In this document: piece after piece, positions 7,383-15,688 of the stretch
Layout of the letters: each line of letters begins with the position of its first letter
How positions within the stretch are numbered: the first letter of the stretch is position 1
Origin: Pseudonocardia nigra
Lineage (GTDB): Bacteria > Actinomycetota > Actinomycetes > Mycobacteriales > Pseudonocardiaceae
Direction: 5' to 3'
Assembly (NCBI RefSeq): GCF_019396355.1
Contig: NZ_JAHKRK010000005.1
Coordinates: 55,386 to 89,500 of the forward strand
DNA length: 34,115 bases
Position numbers and translations under genes: made by a program
The notes under the pieces: model-generated
Databases searched by the model: none
What the model was told of the DNA's origin: nothing
What the model saw: the letters and a program-made list of their open reading frames with translations, nothing else

Positions 7383-8327
7383 GTGCCCGTTACCGCAGCT
7401 CAGGGGCCCGCCCCGACCATATGCGTGCTGCACGGCGAAGATCGTCCACCGGGCCTCCAGGCCGATCATCTGCGGTTCGCCACGGAGGACACGCTCGCCG
7501 ACGCGTTGCCCGGCAGCGAGGTCCTGCTCGTCTGGGACTTCACCTCCGACGCCGTCCGCGACGCCTGGCCCGCCGCGGACTCACTCCGCTGGGTGCACAC
7601 CGCGAGCGCCGGTGTGGACCGGCTGGTCTTCCCCGGCCTCCTGGACTCGCCGGTGACCCTGACCAATTCCCGCGGCGTGTTCGACGCACCCATGGCCGAG
7701 TACGTGCTCGGCCTGGTGCTGGCGATGGCCAAGGACCTGCCCGGCACGCTCGCCGCGCAGGGCAGGCGCGAGTGGCGCCATCGAGAGACCGAGCCGGTGG
7801 CCGGCCGGTGCGCGGTGGTGGTCGGCGGCGGACCGATCGGCAAGGCGATCGCGCGCCTGCTCGAGGCCGTCGGGATGCAGGTGGAGCTGATCGGGCGCCG
7901 CGAGTTCCCCGCGCTGCCCGATGCGCTCCCCCGCGCCGACTGGCTCGTGCTCGCGGCCCCGCTCACCGACACGACCCGCGGGATGTTCGACGCGGCCGCG
8001 CTCGCCCGATTGCGCCCGTCCGCCCGGGTGATCAACGTCGGGCGCGGCGCGCTGGTCGTCGAACCCGACCTCGTCGACGCGCTGCGGGAAGGCCGCATCG
8101 CCGGCGCCGCGCTCGACGTCTTCGCCCGCGAACCGCTCCCGGTGGACTCGCCACTGTGGGAGCTGCCGGGCGTGATCGTGTCGCCGCACATGTCGGGCGA
8201 CCTCGTCGGCTGGCGGGACGCGCTCGTCGAGGTCTTCACCGACAACCTCATCCGCTACCGCGCGGGCGAGCCGCTGCGGAACGTCGTGGACAAGTCGTTG
8301 GGCTACGTGACCGGAGGTACCTCATGA
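7383..8327 (+). CDS. D-2-hydroxyacid dehydrogenase (NAD(P)-dependent, GhrA/phosphoglycerate dehydrogenase type)
   Basis: A 314-residue cytosolic oxidoreductase expected to interconvert a 2-oxo acid and a D-2-hydroxy acid. The Rossmann motif is VVGGGPIGKAIA (about 147-157); GRR (171-173) after the second strand suggests a preference for NADP. The catalytic residues are Arg221 (NVGRGALV), Glu250 (FAREPLP) and His269 (VSPHMSGD). The GTG at 7383 has GGAAGG about eight bases upstream and sits roughly 30 bases after the predicted transcription start. The stop overlaps the amidase start (ATGA), so the two enzymes are coupled. Substrate unknown; the context suggests an intermediate of the locus formed after amide hydrolysis or transamination. 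Confidence 0.92.
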   Translation: MPVTAAQGPAPTICVLHGEDRPPGLQADHLRFATEDTLADALPGSEVLLVWDFTSDAVRDAWPAADSLRWVHTASAGVDRLVFPGLLDSPVTLTNSRGVFDAPMAEYVLGLVLAMAKDLPGTLAAQGRREWRHRETEPVAGRCAVVVGGGPIGKAIARLLEAVGMQVELIGRREFPALPDALPRADWLVLAAPLTDTTRGMFDAAALARLRPSARVINVGRGALVVEPDLVDALREGRIAGAALDVFAREPLPVDSPLWELPGVIVSPHMSGDLVGWRDALVEVFTDNLIRYRAGEPLRNVVDKSLGYVTGGTS

Positions 8328-9766
8328 CGAGCACGGCCGCGCGCACCGCCGCGGACCTCACCGCCTCCGAGCTCCTGGCCGCGTACCGGGCGCGGGAGCT
8401 GTCCCCCGTCGAGGTGATCCGTGACGTGCTGGACCGCGTGGACCGGCTCGACCGACACGTCAACGCGTTCTGCCTGGTGGACGAGAACGCGGCCCTGGCG
8501 GCCGCCCGCGGCTCCGAGGAGCGCTGGTCGCGCGGGGAACCGGTCGGGCTCCTCGACGGCGTGCCCGTCTCGATCAAGGACATCCTGCTCACGGCGGGCT
8601 GGCCCACGCTGCGCGGCTCGCGCACCGTCGACCCGGCGGGCCCCTGGACGGTGGACGGCCCGCACGTGGCGCGGGTCCGCGAGCACGGCGCCGTCCTGTT
8701 CGGCAAGACCACCACGCCCGAGCTCGGGTGGAAGGGCGTGACCGACAACCCGCTCACCGGCATCACCCGCAACCCGTGGGACCCGACCTGCACCGCGGGC
8801 GGCTCGTCCGGCGGCAGCGCGGCGGCCGTCGCCCTCGGGATGGGCCTGCTCAGCCTCGGCACCGACGGTGGCGGCTCCGTGCGCATCCCGGCCGCGTTCA
8901 CCGGCACCACCGCGCTCAAGCCCACCTACGGGCGCGTCCCGCACTACCCGGCCAGCCCGTACGGGACGTTGGCACACGTCGGACCGATGACCCGTACGGC
9001 CGTGGACGCGGCGCTGCTGCTCGACGTGATCTCCGGGACGGATCCGCGCGACCCGTGGGCGCTCGCCCCGGCCCCGCCGGCCCGCGAGCGGCTCGACGCC
9101 GGCGTGGCCGGCCTGCGCATCGCCGTCAGCCCCGCGCTGGGATACGTCGACGTGCACCCCGAGGTGGCGGCCGCGTTCGCCGCGGCGGTCGAGGTGTTCG
9201 CACGGCTCGGCGCGCACGTCGAGGAGGCCGACCCCGGCTTCAGCGACCCCGTGGCGGCGTTCGAGGTGCTGTGGTTCGCCGGTGCCGCCAAGTCGACCGA
9301 GCACCTCGGGCCCGCCGAGCGGGAGCTGATGGACCCGGGCCTGGTCGAGGCCTGTGAGCAGGGCGCCCGCGCCTCGGCGCTGGACTACCTCGGTGCGATG
9401 GGCGTGCGCAACGACCTCGGGATCCGGATGGGCGAGTTCCACACCCGCTACGACCTGCTACTCACCCCGGCGATGCCGATCCCGGCGTTCGAGGCGGGCG
9501 TCGAGGTGCCCGCCGGGTGGCCGCGGAAGCGGTGGACGTCCTGGACGCCGTTCAGCTACCCGTTCAACATGACGCAGCAGCCGGCCGCGAGCGTGCCGTG
9601 CGGGTTCACGACCGCGCGGAGCGAAGGCGGAGCGCGCAACGGCGCTGACGGGCTGCCGGTGGGGCTGCAGATCGTGGGACCCCGGCACGCCGACGACGCA
9701 GTGCTCGCCGCCGCCCACGCGTTCCAGCAGGCGACGGACTGGCACCTGCGCCGACCGGCCCTCTGA
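8324..9766 (+). CDS. Amidase-signature family amidase
   Basis: A 480-residue hydrolase of the amidase signature family, cleaving a C-N amide bond to an acid plus ammonia or amine. The Ser-cisSer-Lys triad is visible: Lys85 (VSIKDILL), Ser161/Ser162 in AGGSSGGSAAA, and the nucleophile Ser185 in DGGGSVRIPA. The ATG at 8324 has GGAGG six bases upstream and overlaps the dehydrogenase stop by four bases. Near the C-terminus, residues 429-440 (TTARSEGGARNG) look like a short in-frame insertion between the usual CGFT and ADGLPVGLQIVG segments. GatA is unlikely because gatB/gatC are absent and the context is catabolic. Substrate unknown. Confidence 0.93.
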   Translation: MTSTAARTAADLTASELLAAYRARELSPVEVIRDVLDRVDRLDRHVNAFCLVDENAALAAARGSEERWSRGEPVGLLDGVPVSIKDILLTAGWPTLRGSRTVDPAGPWTVDGPHVARVREHGAVLFGKTTTPELGWKGVTDNPLTGITRNPWDPTCTAGGSSGGSAAAVALGMGLLSLGTDGGGSVRIPAAFTGTTALKPTYGRVPHYPASPYGTLAHVGPMTRTAVDAALLLDVISGTDPRDPWALAPAPPARERLDAGVAGLRIAVSPALGYVDVHPEVAAAFAAAVEVFARLGAHVEEADPGFSDPVAAFEVLWFAGAAKSTEHLGPAERELMDPGLVEACEQGARASALDYLGAMGVRNDLGIRMGEFHTRYDLLLTPAMPIPAFEAGVEVPAGWPRKRWTSWTPFSYPFNMTQQPAASVPCGFTTARSEGGARNGADGLPVGLQIVGPRHADDAVLAAAHAFQQATDWHLRRPAL

Positions 9767-9825
9767 CCACGGTCGGCCGGGCCGCGCCCGTTGCTCGAGC
9801 CGTTTCCCGTCGCCGGGAGCGGTGG

Positions 9826-10230
9826 TCAGGTGGCGTCGGGGTCGATCGGCGGCCGCTCGTTCTTCGCCAGGCTCTCCTTGGCCGCTGCCGCGGGCGGGGT
9901 GGCGGTGGCGCCGTTCGACTTCGTGAGGTTCGGCCCCGTGGCGTGGCCGTTGGGCTTCACGGGCGGGTCGTCGAACAGCGTGCGCTGCACCGCGGTGCGC
10001 GGGTTGAAGTTGCGCAGCCCGCGCAGCTCCTCGAGCGGCTTGCGCAGCTCGTCGAACTCCGGGCCGAGCTCGCCGCGGAGCTGTTCCCTCGCACCCGTGG
10101 CGTAGTCCTTGACCTGACGGATCGAGCGGCCCAGCCACGAGGCCGCGGAGGGAAGCCGTTCCGGGCCGAGGATGAACAACCCGGCCACGATCAACACGAT
10201 GATCTCGCCCCAGCCGACGCTGTCGAACAC
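9826..10230 (-). CDS. tatB: Sec-independent protein translocase subunit TatB
   Basis: A 134-residue membrane protein of the twin-arginine export system. One N-terminal transmembrane segment (about residues 8-21, [14 protein letters not shown]) is followed by the PERLP hinge, an amphipathic helix and a polar, Ala/Pro-rich cytoplasmic tail. The start MFDSVGWGE (GTG at 10230) is typical of actinobacterial TatB. It lies 97 bp behind htrA in the same direction, matching the sigE-rseA-htrA-tatB order known from mycobacteria. TatA/TatE proteins share the fold; the long tail and the neighbours favour TatB. The 59 bases between it and the convergent amidase gene hold nothing I can name. Confidence 0.93.
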   Translation of the reverse strand: MFDSVGWGEIIVLIVAGLFILGPERLPSAASWLGRSIRQVKDYATGAREQLRGELGPEFDELRKPLEELRGLRNFNPRTAVQRTLFDDPPVKPNGHATGPNLTKSNGATATPPAAAAKESLAKNERPPIDPDAT

Positions 10231-10327
10231 GGCACCACCCTACGGGGTCGGAAAGTATGATCGCTGGAAAAGCTGTCCCCGGTTCCGGCGTTCGCTCCGC
10301 GTGCCCACCCGGTTCGGCCGTTGTTCC

Positions 10328-11953
10328 CTAATCGGACGTGAGCACCACCGACACCGTGAGCGGGCGGCCCTCCCTGATCAGCTCGACCTCGACGGTGTCG
10401 CCCGGGTTGCGTTCCCGGACGGCGACGACGAGCTCGTCGGCTCCGCCGATCGTGCGGTCACCGACCCGGACGATCACGTCGCCCTCGACGATGCCCGCCG
10501 CCGCGGCCGCGCCGCCCTGCTGCACGTTCTGCACCTGAGCGCCGTCGGTGATGCCGTCGGTGACGGAACGGGCGTTGACGCCGATCTCGGCGTGGCGCAC
10601 CGCGCCGCTGCGGATCAGCTCGTCGGCGATCACGCGCGCGTCGTCGATCGGGATCGCGAACCCGAGGCCGATCGAGCCGCCCTCGCCCATCCCGAGGCTG
10701 CGGATGGCGGTGTTGATCCCGACGACCGCGCCCGTGGAGTCGACCAGCGGACCGCCCGAGTTGCCGGGGTTGATCGCAGCGTCGGTCTGGATGGCATCGA
10801 TCACGGCGTTCAGGTCGGTGCCGCTCCCGTCGAGCCGGACCGGACGGTCCAGCGCGCTGACGATGCCGGTGGTGACCGTGCCCGCCAGGCCCAGCGGCGA
10901 GCCGATCGCGATCACCCCGTCGCCCACGGCGAGGGCCGAGGACGACCCGATGCTCGCGACGACCGGGTTCGTCACGGCCACCCGGATGACGGCCAGGTCC
11001 GTCTTCGGGTCGCGGCCCACGACCTGGGCCGCGCTGCGCGTGCCGTCGTGGAAGATCGCCTCGATCCGGCCGCCGTTGACCTCGGCCGCGGGGGCGATCA
11101 CGTGGTTGTTGGTGAGCACGTAGCCGTCCGGGTCGATGACGACGCCGGATCCCGTGCCGCCCTCCTCGCCGACGCGGACCTCGATCGAGACCACCGCGGG
11201 CACCGTGCGGGCGGCGATGTCGGCCACCGAGCCGGGCGGCCGCTCCTTGCCCTCGATCGCCTGGGTGATCGTCGGGTCGGGGTCGGTGAGGCCGGAGGCG
11301 CCGTCGGCCGTCATCCGGCCGACGAGCCCGCCCCCGGCGCCGATGAGCAGCGCGACCAGTGCGAGCCCGGCCAGCGCCCGCGGCTCGACGCGCCTGCCGA
11401 ACAGCACCTCCCGGAGGCTGAGCCGGGCGCCCTCACCGCGCGGCGGCGAGGGTTCCGGCTCGCCCGTCTCGGCGGGCGGACCGAGGGCGGCCGGGCTGTC
11501 GGGGTCGCGCCAGGGATCATGGTCGGCGCCCTCGTCCCAGAACGTCGCGTCGTCCGGCGCGTGCCCCGACCCGTTCGACGGGGGTCGCTGCAGCGCGGCC
11601 GCGCCCGGGTTGGGGCGGCCGAAGGCACTGGCCAACGCTGTGGGCGGGGGCGCAGCCACCGTGGTGCGGGTCGGCATCGCGCCGGAGCCCCGCGCGGCGG
11701 CGAACCCGCCGTCCACGCCATTGGGGCGGCCGAACACCGAGGCCGCCGCGGCGTCCACGGGCGGCCGGTCGAGCGGCTTGGGGGCCAGTCGCGGCGGTTC
11801 GCTGCGGGCCACGGGCACCGTGGGCGTCTCGTCGGTGGTCGCGGCGCCGGTTTCGGCGGTGGGGTCGCCGGGGGCGCCGGCGGTGGTGTCCCGGCCCGGC
11901 TCATCGCCGGCGCGGTCACCCGAACGCGTCGCGGGGGCGCTGCGTTCGTTCAT
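10328..11953 (-). CDS. htrA: Membrane-anchored HtrA/DegP-type serine protease with a PDZ domain
   Basis: A 541-residue protein. Residues 1-190 are a long acidic/Pro-Ala-rich cytoplasmic part, about 194-211 a single transmembrane segment, 245-440 a trypsin-like domain, and about 450-541 a PDZ domain. The catalytic triad is His284 (TNNHV), Asp319 (KTDLAVI) and Ser399 (GNSGGPL). It should degrade or refold damaged envelope proteins outside the membrane. The cytoplasmic part repeats the motif FGRPN at 74-78 and 111-115. It follows sigE and rseA in the same direction, 94 bp after rseA, as in M. tuberculosis. A 15-bp tandem duplication (AGCCGGATCAGGG unit, about 12026-12054) crosses the rseA stop just upstream. 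Confidence 0.95.
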   Translation of the reverse strand: MNERSAPATRSGDRAGDEPGRDTTAGAPGDPTAETGAATTDETPTVPVARSEPPRLAPKPLDRPPVDAAAASVFGRPNGVDGGFAAARGSGAMPTRTTVAAPPPTALASAFGRPNPGAAALQRPPSNGSGHAPDDATFWDEGADHDPWRDPDSPAALGPPAETGEPEPSPPRGEGARLSLREVLFGRRVEPRALAGLALVALLIGAGGGLVGRMTADGASGLTDPDPTITQAIEGKERPPGSVADIAARTVPAVVSIEVRVGEEGGTGSGVVIDPDGYVLTNNHVIAPAAEVNGGRIEAIFHDGTRSAAQVVGRDPKTDLAVIRVAVTNPVVASIGSSSALAVGDGVIAIGSPLGLAGTVTTGIVSALDRPVRLDGSGTDLNAVIDAIQTDAAINPGNSGGPLVDSTGAVVGINTAIRSLGMGEGGSIGLGFAIPIDDARVIADELIRSGAVRHAEIGVNARSVTDGITDGAQVQNVQQGGAAAAAGIVEGDVIVRVGDRTIGGADELVVAVRERNPGDTVEVELIREGRPLTVSVVLTSD

Positions 11954-12047
11954 CGCGCTGCTGACTCCTGGGCTCTGCGGTCACCGGCCGCACCCAGCCT
12001 GCCGCAGCGGCGGTGAAGTCCGCGTAGCCGGATCAGGGGCAGCCGGA

Positions 12048-12770
12048 TCAGGGCAGCCCGCGGAAGGACGCGGGAAGGCGCTGGACCCGGTCGAGCAGAT
12101 CCGCCCGCTGGGCAGGGGTGGCGGCGGGTGTGACCCGCAGCCTGGCGTCGACGACACCCGCCGGGGCGCCGCCGAGCACACCGCGGTCGGCCGCCGTGGG
12201 CACCGGGGACGGGCCGCCCGATGCGCTGGGCAGACCGAAGGCGAGCGCGCCGAGGGCGAGCCCGGACACGGCGACACCGGTGCCGAGCCGGAGGCCGCGG
12301 TGTGCGGGAGGCCGCCTGCCGTGGTGCGGCACGGGCCCGTCGAGTCCGGCGGGCGGTGCCTCCGCCAGCGGGGTGCCCACCGGGGCCTGCTCGGTGAGCT
12401 GCACGTCGCGCCGCCCGCGGCGGGCGTCGTCGCGTTCGGGGCGCAGCACCGTGACGAGCTCGCCGTCGGCGGTCATCGAGAGGCCGGCGGGTGGCCCGGG
12501 CAGATCGGTGTCCTGCGGTATCGCACGCAGGCTGGACAGCAGCGACGACGGCAGGCTGGGACAGTCGGCCGTGCGCAGGGCCGCCCTGGCCTGGCCCTGC
12601 GCGACCACCTGGGCGGCGCACTCGGGGCACTGCGCCAGGTGCTCGGTGGCACGGGTGTGGGGGCCAGGGGCGAGCTCGCCGTCGACGTATGCGACGACGG
12701 CATCCGACGACAGATGGTCGTGTCCCCAGTCGGGGACCGTGACCGAGATGCGCCAGCGGCCGTCCCTCAC
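12048..12770 (-). CDS. rseA: Anti-sigma-E factor RseA-type, zinc-binding (ZAS) domain
   Basis: A 240-residue anti-sigma factor. The N-terminal ZAS motif His44-x3-Cys48-x2-Cys51 ([13 protein letters not shown]) binds zinc and holds the ECF sigma factor; mycobacterial RseA is redox- and phosphorylation-sensitive. A likely transmembrane segment lies at about 162-180 ([15 protein letters not shown]), followed by about 60 external residues, so this copy looks membrane-anchored. The GTG start overlaps the sigE stop (GTGA), giving tight coupling of sigma and anti-sigma synthesis. The assignment rests on the motif, the position between sigE and htrA, and the general layout; sequence outside the ZAS domain is poorly conserved. 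Confidence 0.88.
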   Translation of the reverse strand: MRDGRWRISVTVPDWGHDHLSSDAVVAYVDGELAPGPHTRATEHLAQCPECAAQVVAQGQARAALRTADCPSLPSSLLSSLRAIPQDTDLPGPPAGLSMTADGELVTVLRPERDDARRGRRDVQLTEQAPVGTPLAEAPPAGLDGPVPHHGRRPPAHRGLRLGTGVAVSGLALGALAFGLPSASGGPSPVPTAADRGVLGGAPAGVVDARLRVTPAATPAQRADLLDRVQRLPASFRGLP

Positions 12771-13480
12771 CCGCGTACCTCCTCCGACGCTCCGTCTCCC
12801 GCCGCCCCGGACGCCGTGGCCTGCGCGGCAGCGCGGTGGCGCTCCAGAGCGCCGCGCAGTGCGGCCCGCCCGCGGTGGATCCTGCTTCTCACCGTACCGA
12901 GCTTCACGCCCAAGGTGGCGCCGATCTCCTCGTAGGAGAGGCCTTCCACGTCACACAGCACGACGGCGGCGCGGAACTCGGGCGGCAGCTCGTCGAGGGC
13001 GGCCTGCAGCTGCGGGTCGAGGTGGGTGTCGGAGAACACCTGCTCAGGCTCGGGGCCGCGGCCGGGCAGCCGGTCGGAGTCGTCCGGCAGCGCCTCCATC
13101 CGAATGCGGGAGCGGCGGCGGACCATGTCGAGGAAGAGGTTGGTGGTGATGCGGTGGAGCCAGCCCTCGAACGTGCCCGGCTTGTACGACGCCAGCGAGC
13201 GGAACACTCGCACGAACGTCTCCTGGGTGAGGTCCTCGGCGTCGTGGGGGTTGCCGGTGAGGCGGTAGGCGAGCCGGTACACGCGGTCGGCGTGCTCCCG
13301 GACGATCTCGTCCCAGCTCGGCGGCGACCAGTCGGCGCCCTCGCCGGGAAGTGCCATCCCACCGGACGCGGGGCCGCCTGCCACGGGACTGCTCGGCAGC
13401 GTGGCTGTGCCGTCGCTCATCGTTCGGGTCGCACCTCCTGCGGCGGGTCGTGCCTTGCGGCCAACGAAGCGCCGGGGCAT
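12767..13480 (-). CDS. sigE: ECF RNA polymerase sigma factor SigE
   Basis: A 237-residue ECF sigma factor for envelope stress. Region 2 carries [31 protein letters not shown] and [18 protein letters not shown]; region 4 carries [19 protein letters not shown] and [16 protein letters not shown]. These blocks are near-identical to what I recall of M. tuberculosis SigE. The first ~50 residues are variable. Possible starts are 13480 (ATG, GGGAA upstream) and the ATG at 13420, which has AGGAGG 13 bases upstream; multiple SigE starts are known in mycobacteria, so the longest is given here. The gene is divergent from an O-methyltransferase and leads the operon-like row sigE-rseA-htrA-tatB. Confidence 0.95.
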   Translation of the reverse strand: MPRRFVGRKARPAAGGATRTMSDGTATLPSSPVAGGPASGGMALPGEGADWSPPSWDEIVREHADRVYRLAYRLTGNPHDAEDLTQETFVRVFRSLASYKPGTFEGWLHRITTNLFLDMVRRRSRIRMEALPDDSDRLPGRGPEPEQVFSDTHLDPQLQAALDELPPEFRAAVVLCDVEGLSYEEIGATLGVKLGTVRSRIHRGRAALRGALERHRAAAQATASGAAGDGASEEVRG

Positions 13481-13520
13481 CGAGTTCCCGGCCCTTCACC
13501 GGCCGACGACCCCGACCGAT

Positions 13521-13577
13521 GGCACCTACGGTGCCGCATACCCGTGAATGGCGGGTGAGAACCGGCTGAGAGGAACC
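13521..13577. promoter_or_regulatory. Dyad and direct repeats between sigE and the O-methyltransferase
   Basis: The divergent interval holds a palindrome GGCACC-TAC-GGTGCC (13521-13535) and two GAACC direct repeats (13559-13563 and 13573-13577, 14 bases apart; GGTTC when read toward sigE). Spaced direct repeats fit response-regulator boxes, and mycobacterial sigE is under a two-component system (MprAB), but I cannot match a specific site. No convincing -35/-10 pair was identified. Confidence 0.3.
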
Positions 13578-13651
13578 TGTGAAACCGCCTACCGCGGGCG
13601 CAGGCGCGCCGGGCACACCGTGGAAGACCCATCGCAGTAGCCTTCTCGACC

Positions 13652-14272
13652 ATGAGCGGCCCGGACAGCGCCACGGATCTCCCGGCGCTGCGCGACCACG
13701 TCGAATCCTACCTCCCCGAGGACGAGGTGCTCCTCGCCGCGCGCGACTCCGCGGCGCAGGTGGGCTGCGTGCCGATCGGACCCGGCGTGGGCGCCGCGCT
13801 CCGGTTCCTCGCGGCAACGATCGGCGCGCGCGCCGTCGTCGAGGTCGGCACCGGCACCGGGGTCAGCGGACTGTGGCTGCTGGCCGGGATGACCGGCGAC
13901 GGCCTGCTCACCTCGATCGACGTCGACCCCGAGCACCAGCGCACCGCCCGGCAGGCGTTCGTCGCGGCGGGCCACGGGCCGTCCCGGCTGCGGCTGATCA
14001 ACGGCATGGGGCTCGAGGTGCTGCCGCGCCTCACCGACGGCGGCTACGACCTCGTGTTCGTCGATGCCGCACCCGGTGACCACCCCCGCTACCTCGACGA
14101 GGCCGCCCGGCTGCTGCGGGCCGGCGGGATCGTGGTGTTCCACGGCGTGGTCGACACCGACGAGCCCGGCGGCGCGCTGCGCGAGGTGGCCCAGCAGGTA
14201 CGCGAGGACGATCGCCTCGTGCCGGTGCTGCTCCCCCTCGGCGATGGCCTGCTCGGCGCGTTGCGGCTATAG
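13652..14272 (+). CDS. SAM-dependent O-methyltransferase (class I, catechol/caffeoyl-CoA type)
   Basis: A 206-residue cytosolic methyltransferase. The SAM motif is [12 protein letters not shown] (62-73), with the acidic ribose-binding position in TSIDVDPEH and the metal/substrate motif [16 protein letters not shown]. It matches the gene found divergent to sigE in M. tuberculosis (Rv1220c as I recall), whose substrate is not established. The ATG at 13652 gives the usual length; no clear ribosome binding site precedes it. Its 3' end overlaps that of the convergent glgC by six bases: the palindrome CTATAG supplies a TAG stop on each strand. Confidence 0.9.
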   Translation: MSGPDSATDLPALRDHVESYLPEDEVLLAARDSAAQVGCVPIGPGVGAALRFLAATIGARAVVEVGTGTGVSGLWLLAGMTGDGLLTSIDVDPEHQRTARQAFVAAGHGPSRLRLINGMGLEVLPRLTDGGYDLVFVDAAPGDHPRYLDEAARLLRAGGIVVFHGVVDTDEPGGALREVAQQVREDDRLVPVLLPLGDGLLGALRL

Positions 14273-15517
14273 CGCGGTGGCACCCTTGCCCAGCACGACC
14301 ACGCCGCCCTGGCTGACGGTGTAGCGCGCCCGGTCCAGCCCGAGGTCCACCCCGACGAGGGCACCGTCGGGGACCACCACGTTCTTGTCGAGGATCGCGC
14401 CGCGCACCACCGCGCCGCGGCCCACCCGGGCGCCGGGGAGCACGACGGAGTCCGACACCTCGGCGCCCGCCTCGATCCGCACGTTCGGGCTGATGACCGA
14501 CCGCCGGACGATCGCGCCGGAGATGATCGTGCCGACGCCGACGATCGAGTCCTGTGCGATCCCGCCCTCGACGAACTTCGCGGGCGGCAGCGGCGCCATC
14601 GCGGTGCGGATGGGCCAGCGGTCGTTGTAGAGGTTGAAGATCGGGTGCACCGACACCAGGTCGGTGTGCGCCTCGTAGTAGGCGTCGACGGTGCCGACAT
14701 CGCGCCAGTAGCCCGCGTCGCGGTCGGTGGCCCCCGGCACCACGTTGTCGGCGAAGTCGTAGACCGCGGCGTCGCCCTGACGGACCAGCCGCGGAATGAT
14801 GTCGCCGCCCATGTCGTGGTCGGAGTCGCCGTCCTCGGCGTCGGCCCGCAACGCCTCGAGCAGCACCTCGGTGGTGAAGATGTAGTTGCCCATCGAGGCG
14901 AACGTCACGTCCGGGTCGTCCGGCACCGACGGCGGGTCCGAGGGCTTCTCGAGGAAGTCGACGATCCGGCCGTCCGGATCGGAGTTGATCACCCCGAACG
15001 CCTTGGCCTCGGCGCGCGGCACGCGGATGCCGGCCACGGTGACGCCGGCTCCGCTCTCGATGTGCCGCGCCAGCATCTGCGCGGCGTCCATCCGGTAGAC
15101 GTGGTCGGCGCCGAACACCGCGATGTAGTCGGGGCGCTCGTCGTAGACGAGGTTGAGGCTCTGGAAGATCGCGTCGGCGCTGCCGGTGTACCAGCGCCTG
15201 CCGAGCCGCTGCTGGGCCGGGACCGTGGTGATGTACTGGCCGAGCACGCTGGAGAGCCGCCACGTGGTGGAGATGTGCCGGTCCAGCGAGTGCGACTTGT
15301 ACTGCGTGAGCACGCAGATGCGGTGCATTCCGGCGTTGACCAGATTGGACAGTACGAAGTCGATCAGCCGGTAGTTGCCGCCGAACGGCACGGCGGGCTT
15401 GGCCCGGTCGGCGGTGAGCGGCCAGAGACGCTTCCCCTCGCCGCCCGCGAGGACGATTCCGAGGACGTTGGCGGCGAGCACCCGCGGCGAGGCGAGGGAA
15501 AGCCGAGCCATGGTCAT
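14267..15517 (-). CDS. glgC: Glucose-1-phosphate adenylyltransferase
   Basis: A 416-residue nucleotidyltransferase making ADP-glucose from ATP and glucose-1-phosphate, the donor for glycogen and alpha-maltose-1-phosphate synthesis. Signatures: [12 protein letters not shown] near the N-terminus, [15 protein letters not shown], the catalytic [14 protein letters not shown] in the sugar site, and [16 protein letters not shown] left-handed beta-helix domain follows ([29 protein letters not shown]). Length is typical. It is divergent from glgA across 171 bp and convergent with the O-methyltransferase, overlapping by six bases. The ATG at 15517 is followed by a second ATG two codons later. Confidence 0.97.
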   Translation of the reverse strand: MTMARLSLASPRVLAANVLGIVLAGGEGKRLWPLTADRAKPAVPFGGNYRLIDFVLSNLVNAGMHRICVLTQYKSHSLDRHISTTWRLSSVLGQYITTVPAQQRLGRRWYTGSADAIFQSLNLVYDERPDYIAVFGADHVYRMDAAQMLARHIESGAGVTVAGIRVPRAEAKAFGVINSDPDGRIVDFLEKPSDPPSVPDDPDVTFASMGNYIFTTEVLLEALRADAEDGDSDHDMGGDIIPRLVRQGDAAVYDFADNVVPGATDRDAGYWRDVGTVDAYYEAHTDLVSVHPIFNLYNDRWPIRTAMAPLPPAKFVEGGIAQDSIVGVGTIISGAIVRRSVISPNVRIEAGAEVSDSVVLPGARVGRGAVVRGAILDKNVVVPDGALVGVDLGLDRARYTVSQGGVVVLGKGATAL

Positions 15518-15688
15518 GCCGACGCTCCGATCGCGGTCCCGGGAGCCGGGTCAGCCGGCAGCATCGTCACGGAGCCGACCCTAGTGCTCTCCCTGGGTGT
15601 CCGGCCACCGCTACACGATGTCGAACCGGCGAAAACCATGCGGCGGGCATACCCGCGGGCCCGCCGTCGATGCCTTACGGTTCGCGGA

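Noticed and set aside
14645..15688. Upstream extension of the glgA frame
   Set aside because: This part is antisense to glgC and lacks homology; glycogen synthase similarity begins at the GTG at 15689.
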